From Siphonodentalium dalli (lineage: Eukaryota > Mollusca > Scaphopoda > Gadilida > Siphonodentaliidae): a DNA stretch of 64,000 bases. The translations under genes and the position numbers were made by a program. This document shows, piece by piece, positions 35,186 through 46,195 of this stretch. The stretch covers positions 58,620,609 to 58,684,608 of the forward strand of contig CP136066.1 in assembly GCA_032622095.1 (NCBI GenBank), given 5' to 3'. How positions within the stretch are numbered: position 1 is the first letter of the stretch; the number at the start of each line of letters is the position of its first letter. The notes beneath the pieces were generated by a model. It was not told the origin of the DNA and made no database searches. It saw only the letters and a list, made by a program, of their open reading frames with translations.

Positions 35186-35487
35186 TTTTCATCTGCAAAA
35201 TACAATAAGATTGTCGAGGTTAAGTTGGTGGGTATATGCAAGGACATGGTCACATGGAGGGTGTCAAAGATTGTTGACGCCATCATATGTTTCACAAGTC
35301 AATACCCAGACAAAAACAGCAAATTTGGCTACAATAACAAGTGTTAATTCCAATAGACCCAGTTAAATTTTAAACTTAGAACAAGATATTTAATCTGTGT
35401 TATAAGAATACAAAGATCCCTTTATGAAACAGCGTTTTTACATCTAAATGTTGTGTAAACACATTTCTGTTGGCAGCAGCATTGGTA
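35186..35487. other. Upstream region of the coiled-coil gene, nothing recognised
   Basis: AT-rich; no clear core promoter was identified. Confidence 0.4.
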
Positions 35488-35489
35488 TA

Positions 35490-35616
35490 CAGTAATGCCC
35501 TAAATAACCATTTCCTTTACCACAGCAGAATTGTGGGTTAATTTTCAGGATTTAGTTGGAAATATGGCTTGCTGCCATTCATCGGAAAGCTCTCAGTATT
35601 ATTTAGGGCATTACTG
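35490..35616. mobile_element. TA-flanked MITE, family G copy 2
   Basis: CAGTAATGCCCTAAATAA and TTATTTAGGGCATTACTG are inverted ends with TA at 35488-35489 and 35617-35618. 127 bp, mariner-like. Confidence 0.85.
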
Positions 35617-35645
35617 TAACTAATTGTGTGATTGGTTGTATTTAA

Positions 35646-35797
35646 CTCTTCAGTGACTGGACTACTCAAAATTTTGCAAAAACCCTGTGTCGGTGCATTC
35701 TCTTATATATGCGAGTCTCCCATAGGGTGCCTCGCATATATAAGAGAATACAGTGGCCTAACAATATTTGCCTTGCCTTGTAAGACAGTGCATTCTC
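35646..35797. mobile_element. Family C copy 11, interrupted by an E-type element
   Basis: TTAA at 35642-35645, decayed end CTCTTCAGTGACTGGA, one full hairpin, then the second hairpin breaks at CATTCTC where TTAA and AGGTACTCAATC of family E begin. Confidence 0.7.
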
Positions 35798-35801
35798 TTA
35801 A

Positions 35802-36877
35802 AGGTACTCAATCTGATTCGATGGTCCCCATATCAAATTTCAACAACAATTGTTTTGGAAATGCTGTTTCTGTTATTAGAATTGAGTAATTGCCCAAAAA
35901 TAATGTTAACCACAGACCCGTTTTATACGTCGAGCAAGACACGGGTCGCGCCAGCCTAATTAGTGTGAAAATTACAAAGTCCAAGATACATGTAGCGCGT
36001 CTGGAGCACGACGTATAGAACCAACTGGCGCATCAGAATTTATCTGGCACGACCTGATGTGCTACACGTCTGGTACCGACGTGCTACACATCTGGGGCTC
36101 GACACTGTTTTATACGATGTACTAAACACGGGTCGCGCTAAGATGATTCAGGGAAAACCATTCCCCATTTAGGACCCCTTTGGCGGAGAGCATGCACAAT
36201 TTGAAGTTTTTGGCGTCACTATTTTTCTATTGAGTCATCCTAGCGTGACCCATGTTATGCACATCGTATAAAACAGCGTCGGGCCACAGACGTGCTAACT
36301 CTTGGCCGTTGTAAATATACATTGAAGGCAATTGTACGGTACTACAGGGACATGCATGTATCGACTATCAAAGGACGTTTCGCGAAAGTTGGGAATAAAT
36401 ATATTGCAGAGATATATATTCGAAGGTTCAAGGGAAATGAATGACAACATCCAGATTTTGAAACCAACGAAAGCGTAAATTATGAGATTCATGCACTGTA
36501 TAGAGGGCTAGTTTATAGTGCATTGTCAGAGGACACTATCGCGGAAATGATTATAGCAGATGGCATTTTGTATCAGAAATGCTAAAATTGTTCGAAATAT
36601 GCGATTACAGCACGTGCCAGCTGGCTCGACATATAAATCAAACAAACGTAACACGAGTCAAAGACACTCCAATGTCGAGCCAGGGGAAGATAGCGCGACC
36701 CGTGTTTGGCACGGCGTATAAAACGGGCCACAGTCAACTATGGTATAAAATTGCCCAAAACCTGTTATTTATCATCATTTTGTACGAGATTTTGCCAGTT
36801 TGTCAAATATCTGACACAAAAAAAAGCCACTTGATTTCAGAGTTATCCATCTTCATCCGCAATTTGGTCAGAAAAAG
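35802..36877. mobile_element. Family E-like left end followed by nested inverted-repeat element F
   Basis: AGGTACTCAATCTGATTCG after TTAA matches the ends of element E at 62625-63093. No matching right end is present. Within lies F: GACCCGTTTTATACGTCG and ACACGGGTCGCGC (35916-35950) pair with GCGCGACCCGTGT and CGTATAAAACGGGCC (36690-36732). A smaller copy of the same palindrome (CGATGTACTAAACACGGGTC / GACCCATGTTATGCACATCG, about 36108-36285) is nested in it. Confidence 0.6.
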
Positions 36878-37044
36878 TCTTCTCGTCGACTGTTCACTGG
36901 GCCACTTCAAAATTATCGGTGTTGAAATATAATATATTTCAAACATCGATATCTGATCACTCTAAGATTTGATGGGTGGGTTCCTCGACTCGAATCAAAT
37001 ATTTTTACCCCCGAAGCCAAGGAAATAGTAATTTCAAGCCTTAA

Positions 37045-37448
37045 CCCTTTACCCAACAGAATGGCCCTGTGCCAATGCATTCTCTTATATATGCGAGTCG
37101 ACCATAGGTCGCCTCGCATATATAAGAGAATGCATTGGCTTAACACATATTAAAAATGATAAAATTGTCAAAGAATGTACAAAAATATTAAAAAATGTAA
37201 GAAAAAATTATAAAATTGTTAAAGAATGTAAGAAAAAATGGTAAAACGAATTTTTTTAGGCCAATGCATTCTCTTATATATGCGAGTCGACCATATGGCA
37301 CAGGGCATAACTGTAACCATCACAATGTGGTCAATGAACCGGTTCCAATGATATCCATATTTGTATGGTGTTATTGAGACAGACCGAAGATATTTTAGGC
37401 TGTTGAAGCTTTATTTGGGCGTTTTTGGCCGCTTTGTTGGGTAAAGGG
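37045..37448. mobile_element. TTAA MITE, family A copy 3
   Basis: TTAA at 37041-37044 and 37449-37452, CCCTTTACCCAACA ends, first hairpin complete, second reduced to its left half (about 37260-37298). Same orientation as A2. Confidence 0.85.
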
Positions 37449-37657
37449 TTAATTTGGATTGTGCATCTTTAATGCTCTTCCACATGCGCGTCTTCTTGTC
37501 GACTGTTCACTGGACCACTTAAAATTATCGGTGGTGAAATATAATATATTTCAAACATCGATATCTGATCACTCTAAGATTTGATGGGTGGGTTCCTCGA
37601 CTCGAATCAAATATGTTTACCCCCGAAGCCAAGGAAATAGTAATTTGCAAGCCTTAA

Positions 37658-37883
37658 CCCTTTGAGTGCCAGGTCAATTTTTGTATCAACCCATATACCA
37701 TGTGCCAATACATTCTCTTATATATGCGAGTCGACCATAGGTCGCCTCGCATATATAAGAGAATGCATTGGCCTAACATTTTTTTTTTTTTTTTTACAAT
37801 TTTAATAATTTATTCTTATATTCTTTAACAGACTTATTTTGTAGGTTTAGGGCTGATGAGATCGGCCCCTGGCACTCCAAGGG
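37658..37883. mobile_element. TTAA MITE, family B copy 3
   Basis: TTAA at 37654-37657 and 37884-37887, CCCTTTGAGTGCCAGG ends, one CGACC-type hairpin, AT spacer with T-run, small GATGAGATCGGCCCC palindrome half at the right. Confidence 0.85.
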
Positions 37884-38429
37884 TTAATTTGGATTATGCA
37901 TCTTTAAGGCCCTTCACATGGCAATATGCGCGACACGAGTGTTTTCTGCGGTTACTCGTATGTTTCCGTTGAACTCATGGTTTCGTTGTTATTCACGTAT
38001 ATTTATTTAAAATGACTGCATGGTGAAGCAATGCACAATCTGTCAAAAACTGACCTACACCGAAAACTACTGTGCTTCCAGTGTCTTCGTTCTATACTGT
38101 CATATCAAACGGCGGAATTTACCAAACAACCACCAACAAAAACATGCGATGTGCATGCGGCTCGCCATGTTAAAACACTCATTGCCTTCAGTGTGTTCTA
38201 ATTCGATGAATAAGGGCCTTTATATTTAAGATTCAAGATTTTATTAATAGCAAACCATTACAATGATGTCAGCCAAACAATGTAAACACAAAAAATGAAA
38301 ATATAGCATGCAAGTTCAGAACCCAGATTTTATCAGATTTACGTTTGAGTACCCAGATTTATGAAATCTTACACAGAACGTGATTTAACTAGTGATTGCT
38401 ATTTTTTTTTTAATGAATCTGTTAATTTG

Positions 38430-38935
38430 TGAATTCACTCATCCATGGCTCAAATGCATTCATTTGTTGCATATATCCTGTTGAGTATAAAAGGATATGG
38501 TCCCAAAAATGGCTGGATTTAGTGTACAGTACCCCTTTAATCTTTGGCTGAACAAAATAACGAAATTTCATCTTTGTGATGCTGAATTGGTTTGCATGTT
38601 TCTGTAAATTAACATACCAGTATCCAAGAAAAGCAAAATCTCGACAAATAGGTGGGATGGCATTAGGGGTGCAATCATTAATTGCAAGGGATACATGTTT
38701 TGCTATTCTTCAGGAATAATCACATCGCGATAAATTTTAATAGATGAATTGCGATACATTTACATGTATTCCCACATTTTGATTTATCTTGTTGACTACT
38801 TGTAAAATTCCTTAGGGGCTGTGAGTAGTAAATCTAGAAAGCAACACTAGTGTCAACTAGAGTTAAAGGAGAAATTCTACTACATAAGGTTAGACTACAT
38901 AAGGTTAGGCATGGAATGGTATGCAACTACCATAT
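38430..38935. repeat. Family J right end and repeat K copy 2
   Basis: 38430-38538 is the right half of family J (CATCCATGGCTCAAATGCA to GTACCCCTTTAA). 38540-38935 is repeat K without the G1 and D8 insertions. Confidence 0.75.
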
Positions 38936-39027
38936 AAATGAGAAATGGAATTTTCCTAAAACCAGGACACCATTCGTCACTGAGGGTCCAAATTTTGATA
39001 ATTGTTGAATTGATCAATATTTCTTAA

Positions 39028-39210
39028 CCATTCCATGACTGGAGCTTCCTAAAATTTAGGAAAACCCTGTGCCAATGCATTCTCTTATATAGTGAGTCTC
39101 CCATAGAAGCCTCACATATATAAGAGAATACATTGGACTAACAATATATATTTACCTTGACTTCATGAGCCAGTGCATTCTCTTATACATGTATGGGAGA
39201 CTCACATATA
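39028..39210. mobile_element. Family C copy 12, cut at a repeat boundary
   Basis: TTAA at 39024-39027, CATTCCATGACTGGAGC, one full hairpin, then the second hairpin stops inside its right arm at CACATA, where the repeat starting TAGTCGGTCTCAC begins. Confidence 0.75.
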
Positions 39211-39960
39211 GTCGGTCTCACAACTGGGCTCTTTAGGGAATGTCCAACCACTTTCTGTTTGATACTGATTCCAGAGTACTTTTCGATGAGGAATTCAGTG
39301 GTGCCGACCGATTTTTTTATAAAAGGAGCCCAAATTCCATTTTTAAGGGCCTGAACCCCAATTTTGAAAGTTGAGGCTAAGCTCACAATTGTAATTTTAA
39401 TAACCTATATGCATTAATGCCACATACAGGTATCATTTCTGATATTTTCTATAGCATTATAGGACGTAACTGACCTTCAATGAGCTCGTGGCCCTGAAAA
39501 TCCAAAAATGGCCAACTTCAAAATTGGCAAAATTTTAGCAAGAATAATTAAAATAGTGCAAGGTATATAGAATTCTTTTTCATCTTTAAAGTATCAACAT
39601 CATTGTGATTCCACTTTGAGTGCTCAACAAGGTTTTGGTTGAATGTATTGGCCGTAGAATGAAACACTGGCATTTTCTCAATAACCAAGATGTTGACGAA
39701 ATCATACATTTTAGGGTAATTTCAAACACTGCTGCAAACAAGGGTAGCTAATGACATGATATGAATAAATATATGTATTTATCATGACATTAAAGGGCAG
39801 TGGAAAATAATGGTTGAGTCTTTTTGATGTATAATTCTAGTATGGTTGTTGAAACCTACACAATACCATCTTGGTCTGATTAGAGTCATGTTTATTTAGG
39901 AGTATGGACATGCAGCGCACCAGTCTCATGAAAATTAATTCGGCTCTGCACTAGTAACAT
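39211..39960 (+). repeat. 5'-truncated copy of a long repeat with a SINE-like head (partner at 63100-63811)
   Basis: TAGTCGGTCTCACAACTGGG, AATGTCCAACCACTTTCTG and GATACTGATTCCAGAGTA are shared in inverted orientation with 63700-63811. Weaker matches continue (TCAATGAGCTC, TTTTCTCAATAACCAAGATG) for over 400 bp. This copy lacks the tRNA-like head. Confidence 0.65.
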
Positions 39961-40911
39961 CTGGGCTCCTGGGACCCACTAATATTGACAAACGCAACAA
40001 AAATTTAAAATTCTTCCTCAAACATAGATTATAACCTGACAATCATCAAGTTAGATTCAGTGTATGTGTAACTGTATATGTAGGCATGGCCAAAGCATGT
40101 TTTTTGAAAGACTGCATAGGGCAGACCATAAATTTCACTATTATATAGTTACTGCATTTACATCACACACGTAAAGCAACTGACACACATACATGTACCT
40201 GCAGTGTACACAATATTTAAACCAGTTTACAGTACTTTTGCTGACATTTTTGAGTGGCACATATACACACCGACCATTCGAAAACGCGCATCTGTGCTGC
40301 CAACCGCGCTTCTACGACCATACAACCGCGCATCTCTAGTTTTATGTTGCAATTTCTGGTCACGAAAAACAGAAAAATACGGTTATCAATTAATTTTGAC
40401 AGACTGGAACGGTTGGTATAGTAGAAGTTACATTCGCTCAAAACCTCGATATTTGCCGGGTTGAATTCGATACAATTGTGTATATTTCGTTAAAGCATTG
40501 AGGTAGAAATAGGCTGCAGAAACAGCCCGGGGTCCTAATTTTGGCACATATTTTTTCACAATGTATCGGCATTTAGCAACACGATTGAGTATTTTCTCGC
40601 CGATTTTTTCGGATTCCTTTAGTCAAATGTTCCTGCAATCACCTTGCGTTGAAATTTGGGTTCATCCTGTAGCCAATGTCCATAAAATGAGTCGATTTCG
40701 GAAGTGGGTATATCGAAAAATATACGACAGTGCTTCTTTGTGACCAACAACCAACCATCCATGTTGCCGAATTCCTGTCTGATTATAACTAAAGTAAATA
40801 TCGCGTGTATATGTGTCCGAATCGATGTCCAGAGGAGACTATTTCGTTTCCTGAACTAGTTGTAGTCAAATTCGTCTCGACTCGTGCTCAACTGACACAT
40901 TCGACAAATTA

Positions 40912-42301
40912 AGCAACGTGAATTTTGTTACTTATTCCTTATTCCTTATTCGCAAAATATCGGAAAGTGTGGCAAATGTCCCCAAATTCGTAAGTGGCCA
41001 GCTGGGCGGAACATTTTGGGCCGAAAAGTTTTTGGGTCGAGTTCGTAAAAGTGGTCCGAAAAAGTGTCCGACCTGTGCTCGGTCCGATTTTTTTGGGAAA
41101 ATGTGGCAAATGACCACGGCAACGTACTTAGTGAAAAATAACAAAAATTTGGGCCGAAAAAATTTGGGTCGAAATGCCTCGAAATTCAGTCATACCAGAG
41201 TCTAGAATATTGTACCCAAATACAGGTTATGTCACATCATTATATAATCGTTATTAGTTTATGTGTAAAGCGTTCCTACATCAATAATATGTACACTGCT
41301 ACTACGTCAACAAACCAATTTTCAGTCAATATATACCAGGATATGTTGATCAACTTCGGAACGCAATGTGAAATTAAGAAGTATCCACGATTAAATACAA
41401 TGTCCCACTACCGGTTCAAAGTCTAAAAAAAATGTTCATTTGCCACATTTTCCCCAAAAAATCGGACCGAGCACAGGTCGAACACTTTTCGGACCACTTT
41501 TACCAACTCGACCCAAAACATTTTCGACCCAAAATTTTCCGCCCAGCTGGCCACTTGAGAATTTGGCGTCATTTGCCACATTTTCCCCAAAAAATCGGAC
41601 CGAGCACAGGTCGGACACTTTTTCGGACCACTTTTACGAACTCGACCCAAAAACTTTTCGGCCCAAAATGTTCCGCCCAGCTGACCACTTGAGAATTTGC
41701 ACCCATTGGGGACATTTCCCCTTCATTTTTTAGACTTTGCCTAATTTCGAGGCATTTCGAACTTTTCGACCCAAATTTTTTCGGCCCAAATTTTTGTTAT
41801 TTTTCACTAAGTACGTTGCCGTGGTCATTTGCCACATTTTCCCAAAAAAATCGGACCGAGCACAGGTCGAACACTTTTTCGGACCACTTTTACCAACTCG
41901 ACCCAAAACATTTTCGACCCAAAATCTTCCGCCCAGCTGGCCACTTGAGAATTTTGCGTCATTTGCCACATTTTCCCAAAAAAATCGGACCGAGCACAGG
42001 TCGGACACTTTTTCGGACCACTTTTACCAACTCGACCCAAAACATTTTCGACCCAAAATTTTCCGCCCAGTTGGCCACTTGAGAATTTGGCGTCATTTGC
42101 CACATTTTCCCAAAAAAATCGGACCGAGCACAGGTCGGACACTTTTTCGGACCACTTTTACGAACTCGACCCAAAAACTTTTCGGCCCAAAATTCTCCGC
42201 CCACCTGGCCACTTACGAATTTGGGGCCATTTGCCACACTTTCCGACATTTTGCGAATAAGGAATAAGGAATAAGGAATAAGTAACAAAATTCACGTTGC
42301 T
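40912..42301. mobile_element. Foldback element FB1, 1390 bp, in the left arm
   Basis: Ends AGCAACGTGAATTTTG and CAAAATTCACGTTGCT with exact 9-bp duplications GACAAATTA (40903-40911, 42302-42310). The right arm has the single uninterrupted site near 55464. Interior: about 130-bp units (CGGACCGAGCACAGGTCG, TTTTCGGACCACTTTTA, CCGCCCAGCTGGCCACTT), five on the right side and one inverted on the left, plus a long inverted segment around CTAAGTACGTTGCCGTGG. Foldback elements and MULEs give 9-bp duplications. ORFs here are repeat translations. Confidence 0.9.
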
Positions 42302-44099
42302 GACAAATTATGTTAGTCAAATCAGCTGGTAAACGAGTCCCATATGCAATTGAATGTTGTAGCATGATATACTGGATAATCAGCTGGTTGTCCAGTGCAG
42401 ATGGGGTCGCATGCATGGTTGTAGGAACGTTTTGTAAAGGACTCTGCTATCATTGAACAGATTTTCTTAGTCAGATTTATTTGCGTGAAAGAATACGCGT
42501 TTAACACGTCATATCGGCGTTATATTGGAAAACAATAGGTAGGGCCTATGATTTATTTATGCACATCACATATTATTCCTTAGTAACGCCCGTCAATCAA
42601 CGGCTATACTGGTGATGGATACACACATCTGTTTAGTGCATCAAACATGTGCATCGTCTAAATTATCGAAGCATACTATACATAGCGAATATTGTCATTA
42701 ATAACCTCACGCTTGTGAGATATTCCTTGGTGATGCCCACCAGCGGTCACACGGATGCGATATATAGTCTAGGCTGTGCTGGGGGTGATCGTCGCACATC
42801 GGGGGAATTTATGCGACCATCATTTTCTTATGGGAAAATTACTCTAGTTTTCGAATTCAGAGGGCGCCGAGCCGAGATCGTTGACAAAATATAACTTTTC
42901 ACTATGTTTCATAGGGTACCCTACCTGAAAAATGACATATTTTCAAAGGTTAACAGGCATTAGCCAACTGGTTAACAGGGCATCAACATCGGAAAGATTG
43001 TAAACATATTTGCAAATTATGGAACGAATATAGACACTTAATTAAATTCAACATCGTTTTCATGCTTTCGTTCTGATTTCGTGACGTCATGATAAAATAT
43101 GTAGCGTGACGCGTCAAACATTCATGGCAATTCAGACAAAGTGTTGTGCGTCAACTCTGTGCAAAGATAGCATATCTGTCGAATTCTTCCAAGTTATATA
43201 TTTTTGGAAATGGAAGGGTAACCCCTATATAATGATGTTCATACGAACATTATATCTTTCCAAGTATTGACATAATAGACAAAAACTTAACCCTCCCCCC
43301 AATTTCACAAATACCCACATATATGTGTCCATGCAGTTTGTGTCCACCAAATAAATTGACAATGCACAGTTTACCTTTTCATATTGTGTAGAATCGTACC
43401 GCGACACTGATAATGTAAAACATCGATCAAATCCTAGATTAGGAAGGTAATAAAATCCAAGATGGCGTCCAAGATGGCCGCCAATTTTTATATTGACACT
43501 CTATACACCAGATGTATGGTATCCGGACTAGATCATCGCGAGTGCTTTATGTAATATGGCCTTGTCTTGGATAGAGTCTGTATCTTAATACGTATAAGGC
43601 AATTGGCGACGTAAAACCGATGATGGAGTCCAAAATGGCCGCCAAAATAAACAGAACTGTTCCAATAAAACGACCAACTTCTGAGTTGCAATAAAATCAC
43701 ATGGTATGACTGTTGTAGCTTTTTTGTTCGTACATATATGTCATTGTGTCCAACATGATCCGTATCTGAAGAAACTAGGGACATTAAGATAGTAACTTTT
43801 CATTAATTTCTCGAAATAACGACATCATATAATGTCAAATTGCCTAAATAGGACCGAATTTCAAACTGACATCCAATCATTTGATGGTATATATGTCAAT
43901 GTTCTGCTACACGATGCTACAACTGCAAACATCCACATTAGTATAGCAATAATGGAAGCCACAATGCCGATTAAAACATGCCTATTCAGTGTATGCACTA
44001 ATAGTTATATATTCAATTATCAATAAATAAAGGAGTTTTTCCATGCTAGTAGCACATTAGACCCGCAATCGTAAACCGTCTGGAGATAACGGACCTACA

Positions 44100-45632
44100 A
44101 TAATTGCGGATATTTTGTTTATACGAAAATGTTGGCCAACTGTGTTCACATTACCCCGCTAATGTCGTCAACTGCTTACCATGGTAGTTGGTTTCTACGT
44201 TCAAAGAAGCGATGTTCCAATGTAATAACGGACAATAATCACCAGCAATTAGACCGAACTAAAACTGTTTCTCTAGATTTCCTCGGGATGCCACCCCGCA
44301 CGGAAATGGGTGTTTACATAAGCAGTTCTAATTCGTATTTGTTTAGAACTTCTCAACTCTGAAGATTTAGATAACAATAAACGGTTGCATGTTCGTTGCA
44401 AATACTCATTTTATGAACTATTCGTAGTTGCAACCGATAGTTTAAATAAATTTCCCACCAACGTACTATAGTCATGGGTGGTTGACGAGTTAATTCACAG
44501 GTTTATGCCCTCACTTCCATATCATTTTATTTCACACCTGCAGTTCAGGTTTCACGTCGCTGTCGCAATATATTAATACATCTATTGAGCGTTTTGTTAT
44601 GATGTTCATCCATTTCGTCAAGAGACGAAGAAATAATAAGTTTCTGCCATATTTTATAATGGATAAGGCCTATCCACTCGTAGACAATTTCGTTAGACAT
44701 TTAACCACCGATAACATGACTTCATCATGCTGGTACTTATCAGCAATGAGTAACAAACATCTATCGGATCTACACAGCCGGTGACACGATTAAGTTGATG
44801 TTCTGGTCTTATGTGAACCTAATTTAATCATTAGCTGTCAACTCGGGGAACACTATAAAAAAGTTGGTTGGCGCATGTGCGCGGGCATTTCTGCCAAGTA
44901 CGATAAGCCGAGAAGACGCAATCCAATTACTCTTCAGCTGGATACGTGATTGTTCCCAACAAGTAATTGTTTTTCATAAGTAATTCATAATTGGCACTGA
45001 ATGGCATGGGTATATATAATAGAACAGTTTAACCCATCCCTTGGCGATAGTAAATTGTTAAGATCAGAATCATAATCTTTTAATGTTGAATTATAGAGTA
45101 TACTGTTATGATCTAAAGTAGTATATGACAAATGTACATAATAACCAGTAATAACACAAATTATTGGAATGTATGAGTCAATATAGAAGGGTTAATATAA
45201 CATCTAAACTCTAGAGCCTGTCACCACTATCATAGTGTGAGCAGTTCTATTCATGTTGTTGCAAATTGCCATGTGAGATATCAAAATAATATAATTATTT
45301 ATTTAATGGAAAAGGTTAAAAGACATGGAATGGGTAAAAGGGGTTAAATCACCTATCTCTGCCCTGTTTGATCCAATGTAGTCCCATCATCCAAGGACTT
45401 AGAGAGCTCCATTGGTCTAGTTAAATAAATTCACCTGGCTAAGTTGTGGTTAAAAAGATAGCTAAATCAATTTATCCAATAATTCACTGTGTCTCTTATA
45501 CAGACCTAACATATGAGGGCTATAAATAACTCTCAAAGCAATACACTATATTGTCTTTTATCTTGCTCACAGAGAAGCAGGTATTCATTAATTGTAAGTT
45601 ACTTGGGTTATAATCTGGATAATTCTTAGTTT
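44100..45632. other. Inner part of the giant structure, no gene recognised
   Basis: Short ORFs at 44129-44362 and 44599-44784 match no family I know and have no splice context. The sequence is mostly unpaired with the right side. Confidence 0.4.
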
Positions 45633-46195
45633 AAAAAGGGCCATATCTCTGGTATAACAAATTGGATCTAACCCATATTCAAACTCGTTCTGTATTTTGA
45701 GTTGAGAAACTCACATACCAAATTTGGTTCCTATCAGATGAAAAATGGTTGATTTATCGAAGTACATGTATGTGTGAATCATATGTCAAAGGACCATAAC
45801 ACCATTAAAAAAAATCCGATCAAACCCATATTCGAAATCAATCTGTATGTTGGTCTGAGAAACTCATACACCAAATTTGGTTCCAATCAGATAAAAAATG
45901 TTTGAGTTATGGCAGAATTCATGAATTCTAAGTCGAAAAAGGGCCATAACTCCGTAATAAAAAGTCGGATCAAACCCATATTCGAACTCGATCTGTATTT
46001 TGGGCTGAAAACCCCATATACAAAATTTGGTTTTGATCAGGTAAAAAATGTTTGAGTTATCGCATTACACGTAAAGTGTCTACGGACGGACAGACAGACA
46101 GACGGACGGACAGACGGACGGACGGACGCACGCACGACGAGTGGTCAATCCGGACAACGACACTATGTTTACCATACATGGTATGGGTAAACATA
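45633..46195 (+). repeat. Tandem core of three 150-bp units plus ACGG microsatellite
   Basis: Units carry AAAAAGGGCCATAACTCC, CCCATATTCGAACTCGATCTG and ACCAAATTTGGTTCCAATC words, then GGACGGACAGACAGACAG microsatellite (about 46083-46135). This layout is widespread in mollusc genomes and matches pearl/Helentron-derived repeats. Confidence 0.8.

Larger units (their letters stand above)
36878..37925. repeat. Tandem duplication of a 0.2-kb segment, each copy holding a different MITE
   Basis: Copy 1 (36878-37040 plus 37449-37489) and copy 2 (37490-37653 plus 37884-37925) share GTCGACTGTTCACTGG, GATATCTGATCACTCTAAG, GATGGGTGGGTTCCTCGACT and CCCCGAAGCCAAGGAAATAG. The shared block also matches the interior of element E at 62690-63020. 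Copy 1 carries A3 and copy 2 carries B3 at the same TTAA after CAAGCC. Confidence 0.85.

Noticed and set aside
36579-36932. 117-codon ORF
   Set aside because: It crosses the right end of element F and the start of the duplicated segment, with no protein-like pattern.
41432-42288. Several ORFs up to 176 codons on both strands
   Set aside because: They arise from the tandem units of foldback element FB1 and overlap in many frames.
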